Assembly: GCF_037975245.1 (NCBI RefSeq)
Contig: NC_092573.1
Span: 23,341,265-23,405,264, forward strand
Direction of reading: 5' to 3'
DNA from: Apostichopus japonicus
Lineage: Eukaryota; Echinodermata; Holothuroidea; Aspidochirotida; Stichopodidae
Length of the DNA: 64,000 nucleotides
The position numbers were made by a program, and so were the translations under genes. Shown here one piece after another: positions 12,531 to 24,680 of this stretch; the stretch's first letter is position 1, and each line of letters begins with the position of its first letter. The notes beneath the pieces are model-generated. The model did not search any database and was not told the origin of the DNA. It worked only from the letters and a program-made list of their open reading frames with translations.

Positions 12531-15500
12531 TCCCCCCTTATTTTTCCTGTTTAGAACTTTTGTGTATACATGTACATGTTTTCTTTCCATATTCCCCCTA
12601 GGAGGGGAGTCCTGGTAAGGTATATAGCTGGTCTCTAGATGTTAACCACAATGTTTCCCTCAAGTGCATTTACTGCAGGTGTAAAGAGTTGCAACCAATC
12701 TTTACAGTAATGCCTGCATGTATGGCTCAGTCAAAAATGTTACAAAACTACTGAATAATTGAATGATTACCTGTCTCCTCACTATCTTTTAACAATCTGG
12801 CCTTAAATTACTTTGATAAAGTAAAAGGTGTACAGTACTATGCAGAAAGACAAGAGGCTTGGCGATTCCTTGTCACATTTCACGACTAAACATTACAATT
12901 ATCGGGTTAATTATATGCTATAAATTAAAGAACCAAGGAGTGTCTACATCTCTGGGGTCGAAAACATGTCAATCTCAAATTATACACTTTCTTATAGTAG
13001 GTACACACACGTATTAAATGATATCCTTAAAACTACAAAGTGTGCCACCCTTGAGCAAAGGATTACAGTCACCAACTTTTACCCAATTCATACAAAACAT
13101 GACCTTTGACTTCTGACACATATTCACTACTTTTCACCACTCCCCCAGCTATTATTTTAAAATCTAGCCTCTAACGAAATCACCCACCCCTATTTTACCT
13201 CAAATCTAGAATATGACTAGCAATTTTGAATTTCATTGCTTTGACCATAGCTCTTAAACTGTGCTTCCAGCTACCATTGATTGAGACACCGTATTTGTTA
13301 CCTACACCTTCAACCTAATTCAGCCAATAAAATAAGGGTCAATATGTTCAGTAGTATGCTGACACATGTGGTGCAATGCCAAATTTCAGTACAGACTATA
13401 TATACTGTACAGTATGACTGTGAGAACAGAAACACACTATTCAAGTCACTTAGCCGGGCCTACTATACTTTAATAGTATAAGCACCAAGGGCAAGGCCTA
13501 GCCTAATTTGCATAAATTTAAAAGAGAACTTTGGAACAGAGCTGTAATTGTTGAAACTGTTAAAATTGTCAACAAGTAGGGTCACTTTCTAGCTGGATGA
13601 AACTTGAGGCCTTATATTGGGCAACATAATAATATACTATAATACAAATGTCACAGAACATTTCAGTTTAACAGTCAGGTGAGTGAGAAACACCTGACAA
13701 TGGGAGACAGGTTAGAAAGACTAGTAACAAACTAAGGCAAGCAGCTACAGTACCTTAAATATATATACCCACACGTTTAGATCAATGGCCAATCCATGAA
13801 TAAATGTACGCTTTTTTTCCCAAATTACTACAAAATTGGAGCTGTGTCTTGTTAAATACAACAACAGATCAAGAATTTAATTTAAATCAAGTATCCCTCT
13901 TGAGTGCCTGAGGCTAGCATAACAAATTGATCACAGCTACTATCAACACAAGGTACACAAGTTTGTGTGAATAAATTTGAGAAACAATTTGCACAGTAAA
14001 TGTCAGCAAACACCTATACAGTACACATTAAACAGGTCTGTACAACTCCTGTACCCATGGAGCCTCACACAAATGGAAGCTCAGCACTCTCGGTGGACGG
14101 TCAAATCATTGTTTTACCGTCCCTGAAACCTTACGACCACCAATTATGCACGCCACTGACAGAATATGATTTCCCATAGCTTCTACATCACTAATTTTCA
14201 ATTTCCAATTATCATTAGCATCCTTCCAGAGAGGAACCCTGCTTTGCAGGCCTAACGTACCTTGTTGTAAAGTTTAACAGCTCTTCGGTTACAGCCAATC
14301 TGTGCTATCGTATGATTAACAAACTGTGTCACCACACTTTAATATGTGTGTGTGTAGATGTATGATCCTTTTTTTTGTAGAAACCAACCATGCAGCAGTT
14401 ATAGTTCGACCAGGGTGGCAGTATGGTTGCGGAAATGGACATGTGCCAAGTGTGTCCTACGTAGTACTGTATGTCTTGTGTGCAGACTGAAGGAACATCA
14501 CAGCGACAGGGCAGTCTAACAGAACTTGACTTTACTTAGAGCCAGACTCTATCTATCAAGTGGCAAAAACAACTTGTTTTGATGCTCAACAAAAACAATA
14601 GTTTGGACTTTACACAGACATCAATATTCTGCTGAAATTGTTTTGTCTTAACCGCCCCCCCCCCACCACATATCAAAAAATTAAATCAAATTACATGTAT
14701 ACCCAAGCAATCCAAATTTAGCAATTAAGTATATCTCTCTGATAAAGAGTCAACAGAAAATTCTAAAGATAGTTACTTTGAAGCTAAATTAAGAACATTA
14801 AATATTGACTTTTTACAGCAAACAATGAGATTTATAAGCAAGAATCCTCATCAGGAGATGACGGAACAGGACTCGGCTAATCGTAAGTGACAAGGGTCAC
14901 TGACACATATTTGACAAATCCTTAAAGACGATAACCTATTCGAGCTTAACATACATGTCCTGTATGTCTTGCATTAACACTGATCCCTAAACAGATTTCT
15001 TAGCCTGATAGTTATATCTGTTATATCTGCTGCTATGCTAGTCCCAGCCGTTTATCAGTGGTTAATGATATCTTGTCACCTTCGACTGTGACGTCAAGTC
15101 ATTTTTCCAGGCCGTTGCCTTTTAATCCTGATTAAATCTGCCTTTAAATACCAGACTACTCTTTTTTTTAACTTCTATTCCTTACTTTAGAAACTATGTT
15201 GAGTACTTTAGCAGGTAGAGATCTGTGTTACTGATATGCTGCCAAGTTGCCAACAAAACAACTATTTCATCAAGCAATGCTCTAGCTATCTGCTGAAATG
15301 ACAGGTTAAAAAAAAAAAAAACAACTGTTCTACCTTTTTGACCCACTCTTATTCGTGCACGAAGCAATGCCGACAATTTTAAGGGTTTTAACCTAATGTA
15401 CCAACATTCTTGGCTTGTTACATACTCTTGACTCAATTTTATATATCCACAAAAGCTTGTGCATGGCATAGATTTTAGGCATAACAGTGAGAGTACTGAG

Positions 15501-15939
15501 GTCTTGAAGGGACAGGTAAGCAAGACAACAGAGTTAACATACAGGCCTGCACTGAAATTTATTTTGCACGAGCTGTCAAAGAATCCTTCCAAAACGCTCT
15601 AGATTTGCAATAAAGATTTTGTTTTAAATAAGTGTGATTTTCACATGAAGTTATGACATTCCCCTAGAATTCTAGAAGGGAACATGGTAAGACGATTACG
15701 AATGACCATTTCAATGTTTGTCTCATTTCAATCCACTAAACATCGCTGGGAGTCAGGACATGTTTAGGTATCATGACCTCTGACATGCCAACCAATTAGG
15801 AGCGCTAGTTTTGGTTAAAAAAAGGAGGTCTTGTTACCAAGAATGGTCTAAGCCCTGCATAAACCTAGACAAGTCATATGTGTAGGAATGGTAGATTTGG
15901 AAGAAGAGGGCAGTGACCCTGAGAGGGTCATTGATTGGG
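12531..15939. other. Gene-free stretch
   Basis: A TAGGCCTA-like patch at 13450-13510 and a C homopolymer near 14655. A 132-codon minus frame at 15592-15194 shows no domain. No exon supported. Confidence 0.55.
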
Positions 15940-16030
15940 GGCTGGGGGGGGGGTCAGTGCAAGAATGTTACCAGACTAGGGTAGATTGGAGTGCATATGA
16001 GACAGGTAAGAGCTAGGAGAAAAAGTAAAT
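15940..16030 (+). repeat. Dispersed ACAGGTAAG repeat, copy 3
   Basis: Same order of blocks as the 9.9-kb copy: TGTTACCAG, GGTAGATTGGAGTGCA, GACAGGTAAGAGC, AAAGTAAAT. Preceded by a G homopolymer. Confidence 0.55.
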
Positions 16031-16950
16031 CCTAATAACAATGATTTTGACTCAAAATTGCCAGGATGCACAGGTCAATTCAAATCATGCTAACCACAAG
16101 TCGATCCAACCTTTTGACTATTATGAAGATATATGCATGTTTGCATTTCATAACTCTCATGTGGTCAGTGCTACTGTTTGTTAGCTTTACAGTTTTGATA
16201 ACTCACTTCACTATCATTGCCGAGGCTATCATCAAATCTGTAGACAGGATAATTGCACTGTAGGGTTCTCATCTGATCACCTCTCACTTAGCGAGAGATT
16301 ATTTAAATCCACCAAAAAAGAATAATCCCACAAATTCATTGCGCTCACCAAAAGCAATATTTACCACTACTTGAGACACTTAACCACTCAATCTGTTACT
16401 CAGCTACGTACGACTACAGGAGCGATGCTGTCACTCATCAATACAAAAACTTGTAGCATCTTTTTTTAGGGAAATTATTGGTGCTTGCTCTAAGTGGGGT
16501 AAAAATAACTCTGGCGTCTGAAATAGAAAGCTCAGCTGGAAACATCATGGACCGCCTGTACTTATACTAGTACAGAGACAGCCAGCGACATGCCAACGAT
16601 ATGGAATGCAGGCAAAAATATTGCTGCAAATACTTCCAGTCAACAAAAGCTGACGGGTATTCTCTCCTGCCATGTATCGTGACCCAAATACAATGAATGA
16701 AACCGAGACATCCATGACATGCCAACTATGAGCGGCATTTCTAATGCTGACTCTGTCGTCATGACGACAACTTCACACCTGCTAACGTTCTCACATGCCT
16801 TTCAGTGTGGAAGAATGCAATTTACTATTGAACCAGCGCAATAAACATGGAATGCCATGGTTAATTTTCCTCGCCTCTTCTTTTCCCCCCCTTATAAAAC
16901 CATGCTACGCTCATTTTGTAAACATGCAACTCATTTTACATGAAAGATAC

Positions 16951-16980
16951 AGACACACACACACACATACTCACACACCA
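16951..16980. repeat. (CA)n microsatellite
   Basis: About 30 bp of CA repeat with two interruptions. Confidence 0.9.
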
Positions 16981-18327
16981 GAAAAAAAGAAAAGAAAAAA
17001 AAAGGAGTACACAATGGTATTTTACAAATAATTGGAAGGGAATTAAAATCAATGCTTCTTTGTCAGTTGAGTCAATAATATACCAGTCAACATTTGTAAG
17101 AAAGTGTAGATGAACTCTTGGGGTAGAGCGACAAACTGCCATGGGCATTGTGTTTTTCATGGTGCAAAATACTCCGGTGGCAAATGATTGGGAAATGACC
17201 GCTACTACCAGCGCTAGTTTTGAAGCACACCGTCAGTTTGTCAACCATGGAAAAATCCGGTTCATAACTCGCCAAACAATTTAAATCTATTGTTACTGCC
17301 CTGTAAGGTTACAGACTAACTGGAGTAAAAGCTATTGTCATTTTGCCTTGATCATGTGCCAACTTTTTGGCAACTACCAACAGATTGTGTTTTTTTGGCT
17401 GCTTAAATTACATTTTCAAAGGTTGAATTCCTCACTACTATACCAAACCTACGATTCAGATCACAACAGTGTGCTACAGATGCTCGGCTAAGCTTCTATT
17501 TGAGAAAAATCTGTTTTGATTGGCAATATTTCTGAGCAGTTTATCCATTTGTTTGTATGAAAAATATACATGACAAATAGAGGGGATAAAGGTGTCGTTC
17601 CTTTCATCTCATTAAATTTTATCCTTGCCTTATGTATGGAATACCAGGGTCTCCTTTCCATCATTCTGATCACGTAGGAAGGCATTACCTTCCTACAGTG
17701 TAGATAATGTCATACTTGATCAAAACTTGAATTTTAGAACGACTAGTGGAACCACCAAATGGTTATAACTTACAGACTTAGTTGACTGGTGAATAGTGGG
17801 TCTGTTGCAGCAAAGTTCAACTTTGTAAGTTACACAACGTGTACTCTTTGAGCCATACGGCCACATAAAATGCCCTTGCCGATATCACATTTGAAGATGT
17901 ATATTGGGCCGGGAAAAAATGATGTGTTTAGGTTTCCTGGCATTAAAATTGAAACTGTATATTTGAGTAGTGGCAATTAATCACTCCTAAGCAGTCATAT
18001 CACTGTAAGAATTTAGAATTTTGTAGGAAAAGTGCACATCCATACCATCATTTTAAGGGTTTTATGTGACCTACAGAAAACCTAATGTAAACAATGTAAC
18101 TTGGAAATAATACACAATTTCAGATATAACTGTAAGTCTGAACAATGGCATGTCAAGATAATATTTTCTTTACCAACACATCTTTCATGTCCAACAAAGC
18201 AATATGATCTGGGGGAGGGGGGTGGGGGGTTTGTTAAACTCTTATGTACTTTAACATGCAGAGAAAAAGTGGTACTCTGTGCTTAAAGGTTCACTATTGG
18301 ACATATAAATATGTGTGTATGTTGACT

Positions 18328-18368
18328 GGGGGAGGAGGGGAAGGGGAAGGGGAACGGGGAGGGGAAGG
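18328..18368. repeat. Purine (GGGGAA)n tract
   Basis: About 40 bp of GGGGAAGGGGAA-type repeat with a single C. Confidence 0.9.
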
Positions 18369-19390
18369 CATCATCAGTTCTAAGCAAGACTGATAAAAAC
18401 CAAACAAAAGTCAGTGTGTTATGTAAAATTGCTGCTCTAACACTACTATTTAAAATTTCCTATTTCTATTCAACATATTCCATTACATTTCATACACAAT
18501 AAGATAACTACTAAAAAGTCATGCATGGTAGTACAGCTTTGGTTGAGATTGGCTAGTACTATAAATTGTCCTTTGAAATCATACATAATTCATGACCCAC
18601 TTCCACACAGTTTCATTCCACTAACAGGATATATATTGTGTCTGTACAAAGACATGTGAAGTGATTCTTCTCAACCAAGAAGTAACAACAGATATAAATA
18701 TTTATATGCAAACAAGGTTAGACCTACTGTATGAACATCTGTTGTGTTCTTCTCGTAGCCTTGTCTTAAGCCTTTGTGATTTGTGTTTAAAGGAAATCTA
18801 ACAGATTTTCTTCAAGTTTAACATGTAATCAAATTGTGGTGCTATTTAATCACTACAAGAACCTGAAACAACATAGTATTAACATGCATTTGAATGGAAC
18901 TGACTGCATGTAAACTACTTTAAATAGGAGAACTAGAACACACTGCACATGCTGCTGTTTTTACTCATTCACTGACAACAACACAAGTTTTGCTAACGAG
19001 ATCAAGTGCATGATATAACTGAATTCTGCTGTCGATTTTTTCTGTTATCCCAAGTTCCTACAGTACAAATAAACGATGAGCAGTTCTATAGGACCTCGCA
19101 GTATACAAAATACTTCCTACTTTGTACTCCACCAATTGGATCCTGTTCCATACTACACTCTTAATGTTGATCCCTTCACTTTTGGGTATTCTGAAGTATG
19201 GATAATGACTTCCACCATAACAGAATGAACCACTGAACAATCAGTACAGCCAGACACCTGGTTCAACTTAATGAATCTTCTCTAAACTGTTAAGCAAAGC
19301 CTATGAATTCCCAAAATAACTCACTAGGTTGAGGATTTACGAGCGACGATGCCTACCCTGTCAGAATCTACTGGTCAGATAGCTTCTAAA

Positions 19391-19447
19391 GGTAGATGGG
19401 AAAGTGCAAATGTAGTTTGGAGACAGGTGAAAGGAGCGATGTAAATG
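19391..19447 (+). repeat. Dispersed ACAGGTAAG repeat, copy 4
   Basis: GGTAGATGGGAAAGTGCAAA, TGTAGTTTGG, AGACAGGTGAAAGGAGCG, ATGTAAAT. The donor-like GTAAG is GTGAA here. Confidence 0.55.
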
Positions 19448-22400
19448 ACCTACCACACATAGCTTTTAAATTTGCATGTTGGAGAGATTGAATTTACTTG
19501 AAAACAGAGCTTCACTGAACTGTACTTAACAGAAAAAGGCTTGACACGAGAGAGAGCCAGCGAGAGATATGGGGGGGGGGGGGGCGGGGGCAAGAGGAGG
19601 GGAAGCGGAGAGGGAGCAGAAGAAAGGGGGTGGAGGAGGGGTTTTCTAAGACAGATCCTCACTAGGAGAGTGACATTTTGATCGATGGTACATTGTTACA
19701 ACAAGGTATTAGAATAACAGAAGAGCAACGATCTTCTCAAGTCACATATTTGCTAAACCGTCATAAATCAATATCTCAACAAGTTAGAGATCTAGCAAAG
19801 TGTAATAGTCGTGATGAGACAAAGATGAGAAGAATGCAATATTTATACTATGATTTATACTATGTTACTTGGCATACTTGAAAACAACTTTCACTTCGTC
19901 TGTTTGTGAGATCTATACACGATATATATACAATTTTAATGCAGTGCTCATTAAACTTCCAATGTAAGGAAACTATTATCACCTTTAAGGTTAAAAACAT
20001 ATTTATAGCAAACTCTATCAAATACCTCAATTTCTGGGAAAGTCAAATGTCACTAAATTATCACCGGGTATAGCCAAGACTACAGTGTTATCTTCCAGTA
20101 GTTATGATAGTGATAAAATGTAAGACATTTGAAAATGTCACAGAGACTCTCACAGCTTTTTACAAACATCTGCAATGGAGTGCTGAATATCTCACGAGAG
20201 TAAAAACACACTTGTCAAAATTTGACTAATGTGGTCACATGGGATTCTCATTCTTGTAAAATAAAGTCTAATTTTGGACAAACTTTCCAACTAATGAGTT
20301 CATCTTTGTTCTCCAGTTCTCATGTTAAAGATGAACTACGAGTGTTACACCAGCATGTATGCTCAATTATGTTACTTAAAAGAGATCACGGCTATGGATT
20401 ACACAGAGCAGTGCGATAAACAAAGCCCTGATTATGTCACCATCTCCAAGTGTTTTTCTCACTTTTTTTCTCGAAAATTTATGTCAAATTTGAGAAGTTT
20501 AATTGTTGCTGAACAGTACCTTACAAACAACAAACATTTAGCAAAAATTAACATAATGTGGTCTAAATATCTGGTTTCTGAAAACATCAAGAGCACTGAA
20601 CAAAATCTATTTCTTGCCTAGAGCTCTAGCAATCATAATGTGTTTCAATAATCAACCAAGAGTGCATACACCTGCATGGATTGCTGAATGATACTGTCTA
20701 CTACTGTTGGCCTCGACAATTACTTTGAAAAGTACTAGCCATTTGGGGACCGTGACTGAATATCTACTCGCCAAAATGCAAAATTCACTCACCACAATGA
20801 TCCCTTAATTATATTCTGTGCAGTATGAAATTTAAACTTGTTTCCACCAAAGGTCAGTGATGAACAAAGTTAAAACATTTCTCAGGATCATTAATATGCA
20901 GCATGGCCTAAGTACTGCCTCAAACAATTCTAAAGAACATCGGCAAAATACCTATGCAGGTAGCTTGGCTTCTGTAACATTAGGGCTCCTTCAGAATGGG
21001 ATTTCCACATGTGTATTGTAAGTAGTCTACTGGGGCTGTTAGTACTGTACTGGGCTGTTTAGTAACTTTAGCAACTCTCAATGTGGAAAGAACAAACATA
21101 CTGCTGTGAGATGAAAAATCCTTTTCAGTATCAGAGATGTTCGCTTCCAGAAAATTCATTAATTGTCTCAACTCATAACATTTTGTGATCAAAACAATGA
21201 TTCAAATGTTGCATGATACTCAACACAATTCAACTACAACTTCAGTACCATGATCGCTTTGTCGAAATGTATATCAACAAGGCCTAACATTAGGATATTT
21301 GAGTGCACACATATGACAGCCTATAGCACAATCTTTGCAATCTCTACACAGGGGAAAGCAAAGTTACAAGAAGTTGTTGTTAAACAACAAACTTTGTTTT
21401 CATTGAGCGCTACAGATGCAAGAATGTTTCCAGACAATCAGTAAGGGACTATTAGCCAATCAGATCATGGGAAATTTGGAAAAACATTGTTAAATATTTT
21501 TAGCACAGAAATCTCTGTAATGGAAATATTGTTAACATGGTACCTTGCGGTTGATTGTTATGATTTGTTTTCAAGCAAGTTTAATCATTGTAGGATTGGA
21601 AGAATTTTGGGTTCTTTTGAGAAGCAGTTGTGGTTTTCTTGAAAAGAAAGAAAGACTTTCATTCAGAAACGTGTTTTGTTATGTATTGCATAGGCCGAGT
21701 TGTGAAATTGTACTTGGGGTTTGTTTCCCAAAAAAAGTTTGCAACCCTGGAATGCAAGCAATTGGAAGATTTTGTGTCCCTGGCTTAGAAAACATTGCAT
21801 CCTGGATGCAGAATCTTGCATTCATAACAATGCTGCATTCTGTGAAATGTTTGTTACAATAGTGTTGCTGATATTAGGGTTTGACTAGTCCATGAGTCAC
21901 TCACCAAAACGTCAAGCATTTTTCATTTTCTATTCGCCAAAGCTAAAATTCTACTGGCCAACAAGCAGGAGATCAAGCAAAAACAAAGGGAGAGCTATGC
22001 CATGCTAGCTTCCCAGCTCAAGTTGCAAAAAGTCTCCAATCAAATGATAAACATTTGTGATTAAAATGAGCAGTCCAATCTGGTGGTTAAATGAGTACAG
22101 AAGTTGCAAGATTGCTTGCAGACAATTCATGATAGGCTTTTTAGCCAATCAAATCATCGGAAGAGCAGTGTTGACTGTTTTCAGGAAGACAATTTCCATA
22201 ATAGAAGTGCTTTCAACTCTTTTCCCATTGATCAGGAAGGGAAGGCTTACTGATTATTATTCTGATTTTGTAATTAAACATTTTACTCCCAAGATTTGAT
22301 GAATTTGCAAAAAAAAATAATTTTAAAGTCGGTTTGACACGTTTTGACTGAGTGGGTTTTACAACTTCAGAGACTTTGTTTCTCAGGCTAAAATGTTACA

Positions 22401-22927
22401 TCCGGGTCGCAGTATCCTACATTTGTAACATGCTGCCGTTCTTCCTTACTTCATGCATTATGTTGCATAAAACAAAACAAAATATTTAAAGTATAAGTTA
22501 GTAGCCAAGAATACCCACACACAAGATAAATACAAGGATTGACTAAACTCAGCCTACCATAATGAAAACAACTATAATTTCCTATTTGCTTCAAATTCAA
22601 ACTCAACGAGAAAATAAATGATGAAATATCTATCCAAAATGTTAAGTACTTCAAAACTATTTATACTATGAAGCAGTTCATACTAGCCAAATATTTTGGT
22701 CCACTATTGTCCTTAACAAACTAAATGAAGTATCAAGACTTTCTAATGTGTGAGGACTGTTCTACCATCTTTGGAATTTAACATATATTTTAATGCTTAA
22801 CAATGTGCTGCTGCTGAACATTTTAATTTCTAAGTAAATAATTTCCATATTTAAAGTATTTAATATACAAGCCCTATGAATAGTCCACACAGACTAACTG
22901 CAAGATATTTAAAATAACAGAATCTTG
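19448..22927. other. Mostly gene-free stretch
   Basis: G homopolymer at about 19570-19583. Related short segments (TTAGCCAATCA.ATCATGGGAA type) at 21450 and 22140 suggest an old duplication or repeat. Frames at 19678-19881 and 20322-20621 are open but unrecognised. Confidence 0.5.
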
Positions 22928-23074
22928 CTAAGTGCTCTGTTGGTTCTTCCTTAATTCTTCTTCCACCTGTTGAAAGTCAGTCTGTTTTTGTTTCTTGTCG
23001 ACCTCATTAAATTTGATCTCTTTACACATCCTTATCTCTTTTTCTGACAGTACTACAAATCTGAGGCACCCAGT
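22928..23074 (-). CDS. Candidate last exon of a small unrecognised gene
   Basis: 48 codons plus TAG after an acceptor GTGGTTTTAG. The peptide TGCLRFVVLSEKEIRM...KNQQST is charged and coiled-coil-like from residue 11 on. An ATTAAA lies about 100 bp past the stop on the minus strand. A candidate 5' exon ends at 23970 (AGCGG|GTGAGT) next to CpG-rich sequence with a CRE palindrome. However, splicing these two in the ACT frame meets a stop in the upstream exon, so translation would have to begin at the internal Met (33 aa) or use another first exon. Confidence 0.3.
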   Translation of the reverse strand, partial: TGCLRFVVLSEKEIRMCKEIKFNEVDKKQKQTDFQQVEEELRKNQQST

Positions 23075-23970
23075 CTAAAACCACAACAAATAGCACAAAC
23101 GGTGATAGATTAGAAATACCAGATATTTGTTTGTAAATTTCAAAATATATTCTAAAATATCCCTTCTTCATTAATCAATATCTCACTTGTTTCTTCAAAA
23201 GGCCTTCAGTGATCAACTCACGGTATAACCATGTATAGGCTATATGTGTGCCTGCCTTAATATATAAACGTTGGCTTAACTTGGCTAGCAGTAACTAAGG
23301 TTGATTACGTTAGCTGTTAACTAACAAGTCTAAGCTACCCTGTGTGATCAAGCTGGTTCCAAGGGGACTGGTTGCAAAGAAGTACCTTCATATGCTATCT
23401 CTTACTTGCAAACTCCACTGGTTAAATGAGAAAATTATTACTAACTCAGCCTATCTCACCTAACTTAATCGCATAAAGGCCTAACTTAGGTGCATATAGC
23501 CTAGGCCTACCTTAGGCGTGCTGTAGTGTTTGCGATGTCAGACTACAATCTTGATTTATTTAATGTAAAGGCCACGGGCTAATACTGTTTCAATTTTTAC
23601 TTCCACTGTTCCAGGTTACTTTGAAGTTTAGGGCACCAAATATGTGTCATGACTAATTGATACTACGTACATAGGGAACGCTTGCATGGAGCGATAGGAA
23701 TTTTGTACTGTTTAAATTTGTAGATGCCCTTGTGAGATTATCAACATTAATGCTAACCACTACTACCGTTATATTCACTTGACGCACCTTTGAGCCTACA
23801 TGTTAGCCTACATAGGCTAGAAAGAGAGAAAACAACTCTAACGTTAGGCCTAAGGTTTGCAACCTCTATCAAAACACTATCATTTTCTCTGACCACACAT
23901 ACCCATACAGACTGTCTTCCTGAAACTATGACACAAACATTAGAGAATATCTAGTCTATTTTTACTCACC

Positions 23971-24130
23971 CGCTAAAACTCCGTCGAACCCAGTCAACTA
24001 TCCAAGTTATTTTTAGGAACTTAAACAAGTTCGCTCTTTACAAGACGATGTAATGCGCGATTGTGGGGCCTAGTCGGAAATAGACCCAAGCAAGGCCGAA
24101 CACCTCAGGCAATGACGTCACTTTATTATT
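23971..24130 (-). promoter_or_regulatory. Promoter and 5' exon candidate with CRE
   Basis: CpG-richer stretch with a perfect CRE palindrome TGACGTCA at 24113-24120 and a consensus donor (GTGAGT) ending at 23970 on the minus strand. No ATG-initiated long frame lies in the putative exon, so it would be 5' UTR of the gene ending at 22928. Confidence 0.35.
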
Positions 24131-24299
24131 CCGCAACTGCGTTAATAAGTACAATTTGAGGACAATTCACCCTCACTGTTGCAAAGAAATGTCAATTATG
24201 CAACTTTAGATGTAAATTCACATCACATGTAAAGTAATTCTACAGAAATGTCCAACTTAGTATGATCAAGACCTATTTTAACTAGTGGAGCTATATATG

Positions 24300-24680
24300 C
24301 TGCGCGTAAACACGGAAGTGAACAGGCATTACTATTTTGGGGGAGGTGCTTCCCCAATCTGATCTATTATATTAGCGGTTAGCGAGAGCTAGGTGGCCGG
24401 TAGAGCTTTACTGGAACCATTATGAGCCTCTAACAATCGTTGAATTCATTTTATTCACAGTGAAAGCGTAGAACGTGATAACTCAAAACTGATTGTCGAG
24501 GATCTAGGCGGATTCCCGAGCAAAAGATACGGTAGAAAAATCTGAAGTAGCTAGCAACCAATTTACGTCACTAGCAACGGCAATGACGTCATTCGACCTA
24601 ATTAAGGAAAACATCGATGGCACAGCTTCAAGGCCAAGGGAATGTCAACTTCTCGCGCGCGGTTTATCAGGGAGGATGAA
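24300..24680. promoter_or_regulatory. CpG-rich regulatory block with second CRE
   Basis: Contains TGACGTCA at 24584-24591, a half-CRE TTACGTCA at 24563-24570, two TAGCAAC half-sites resembling RFX X-box halves, an ETS-type CGGAAGTG near 24313, and CTCGCGCGCGG near 24650. Such clustering is unlike the AT-rich flanks. A + strand transcript starting here is possible but no coding exon follows that I can support. Confidence 0.4.

Larger units (their letters stand above)
16031..19390. other. Gene-free stretch
   Basis: Microsatellites at 16951 and 18328. No supported exon. Confidence 0.6.

Noticed and set aside
15194-15592. 132-codon minus-strand frame as a gene
   Set aside because: Contains a homopolymer Phe run from an A tract, no domain and no splice context.
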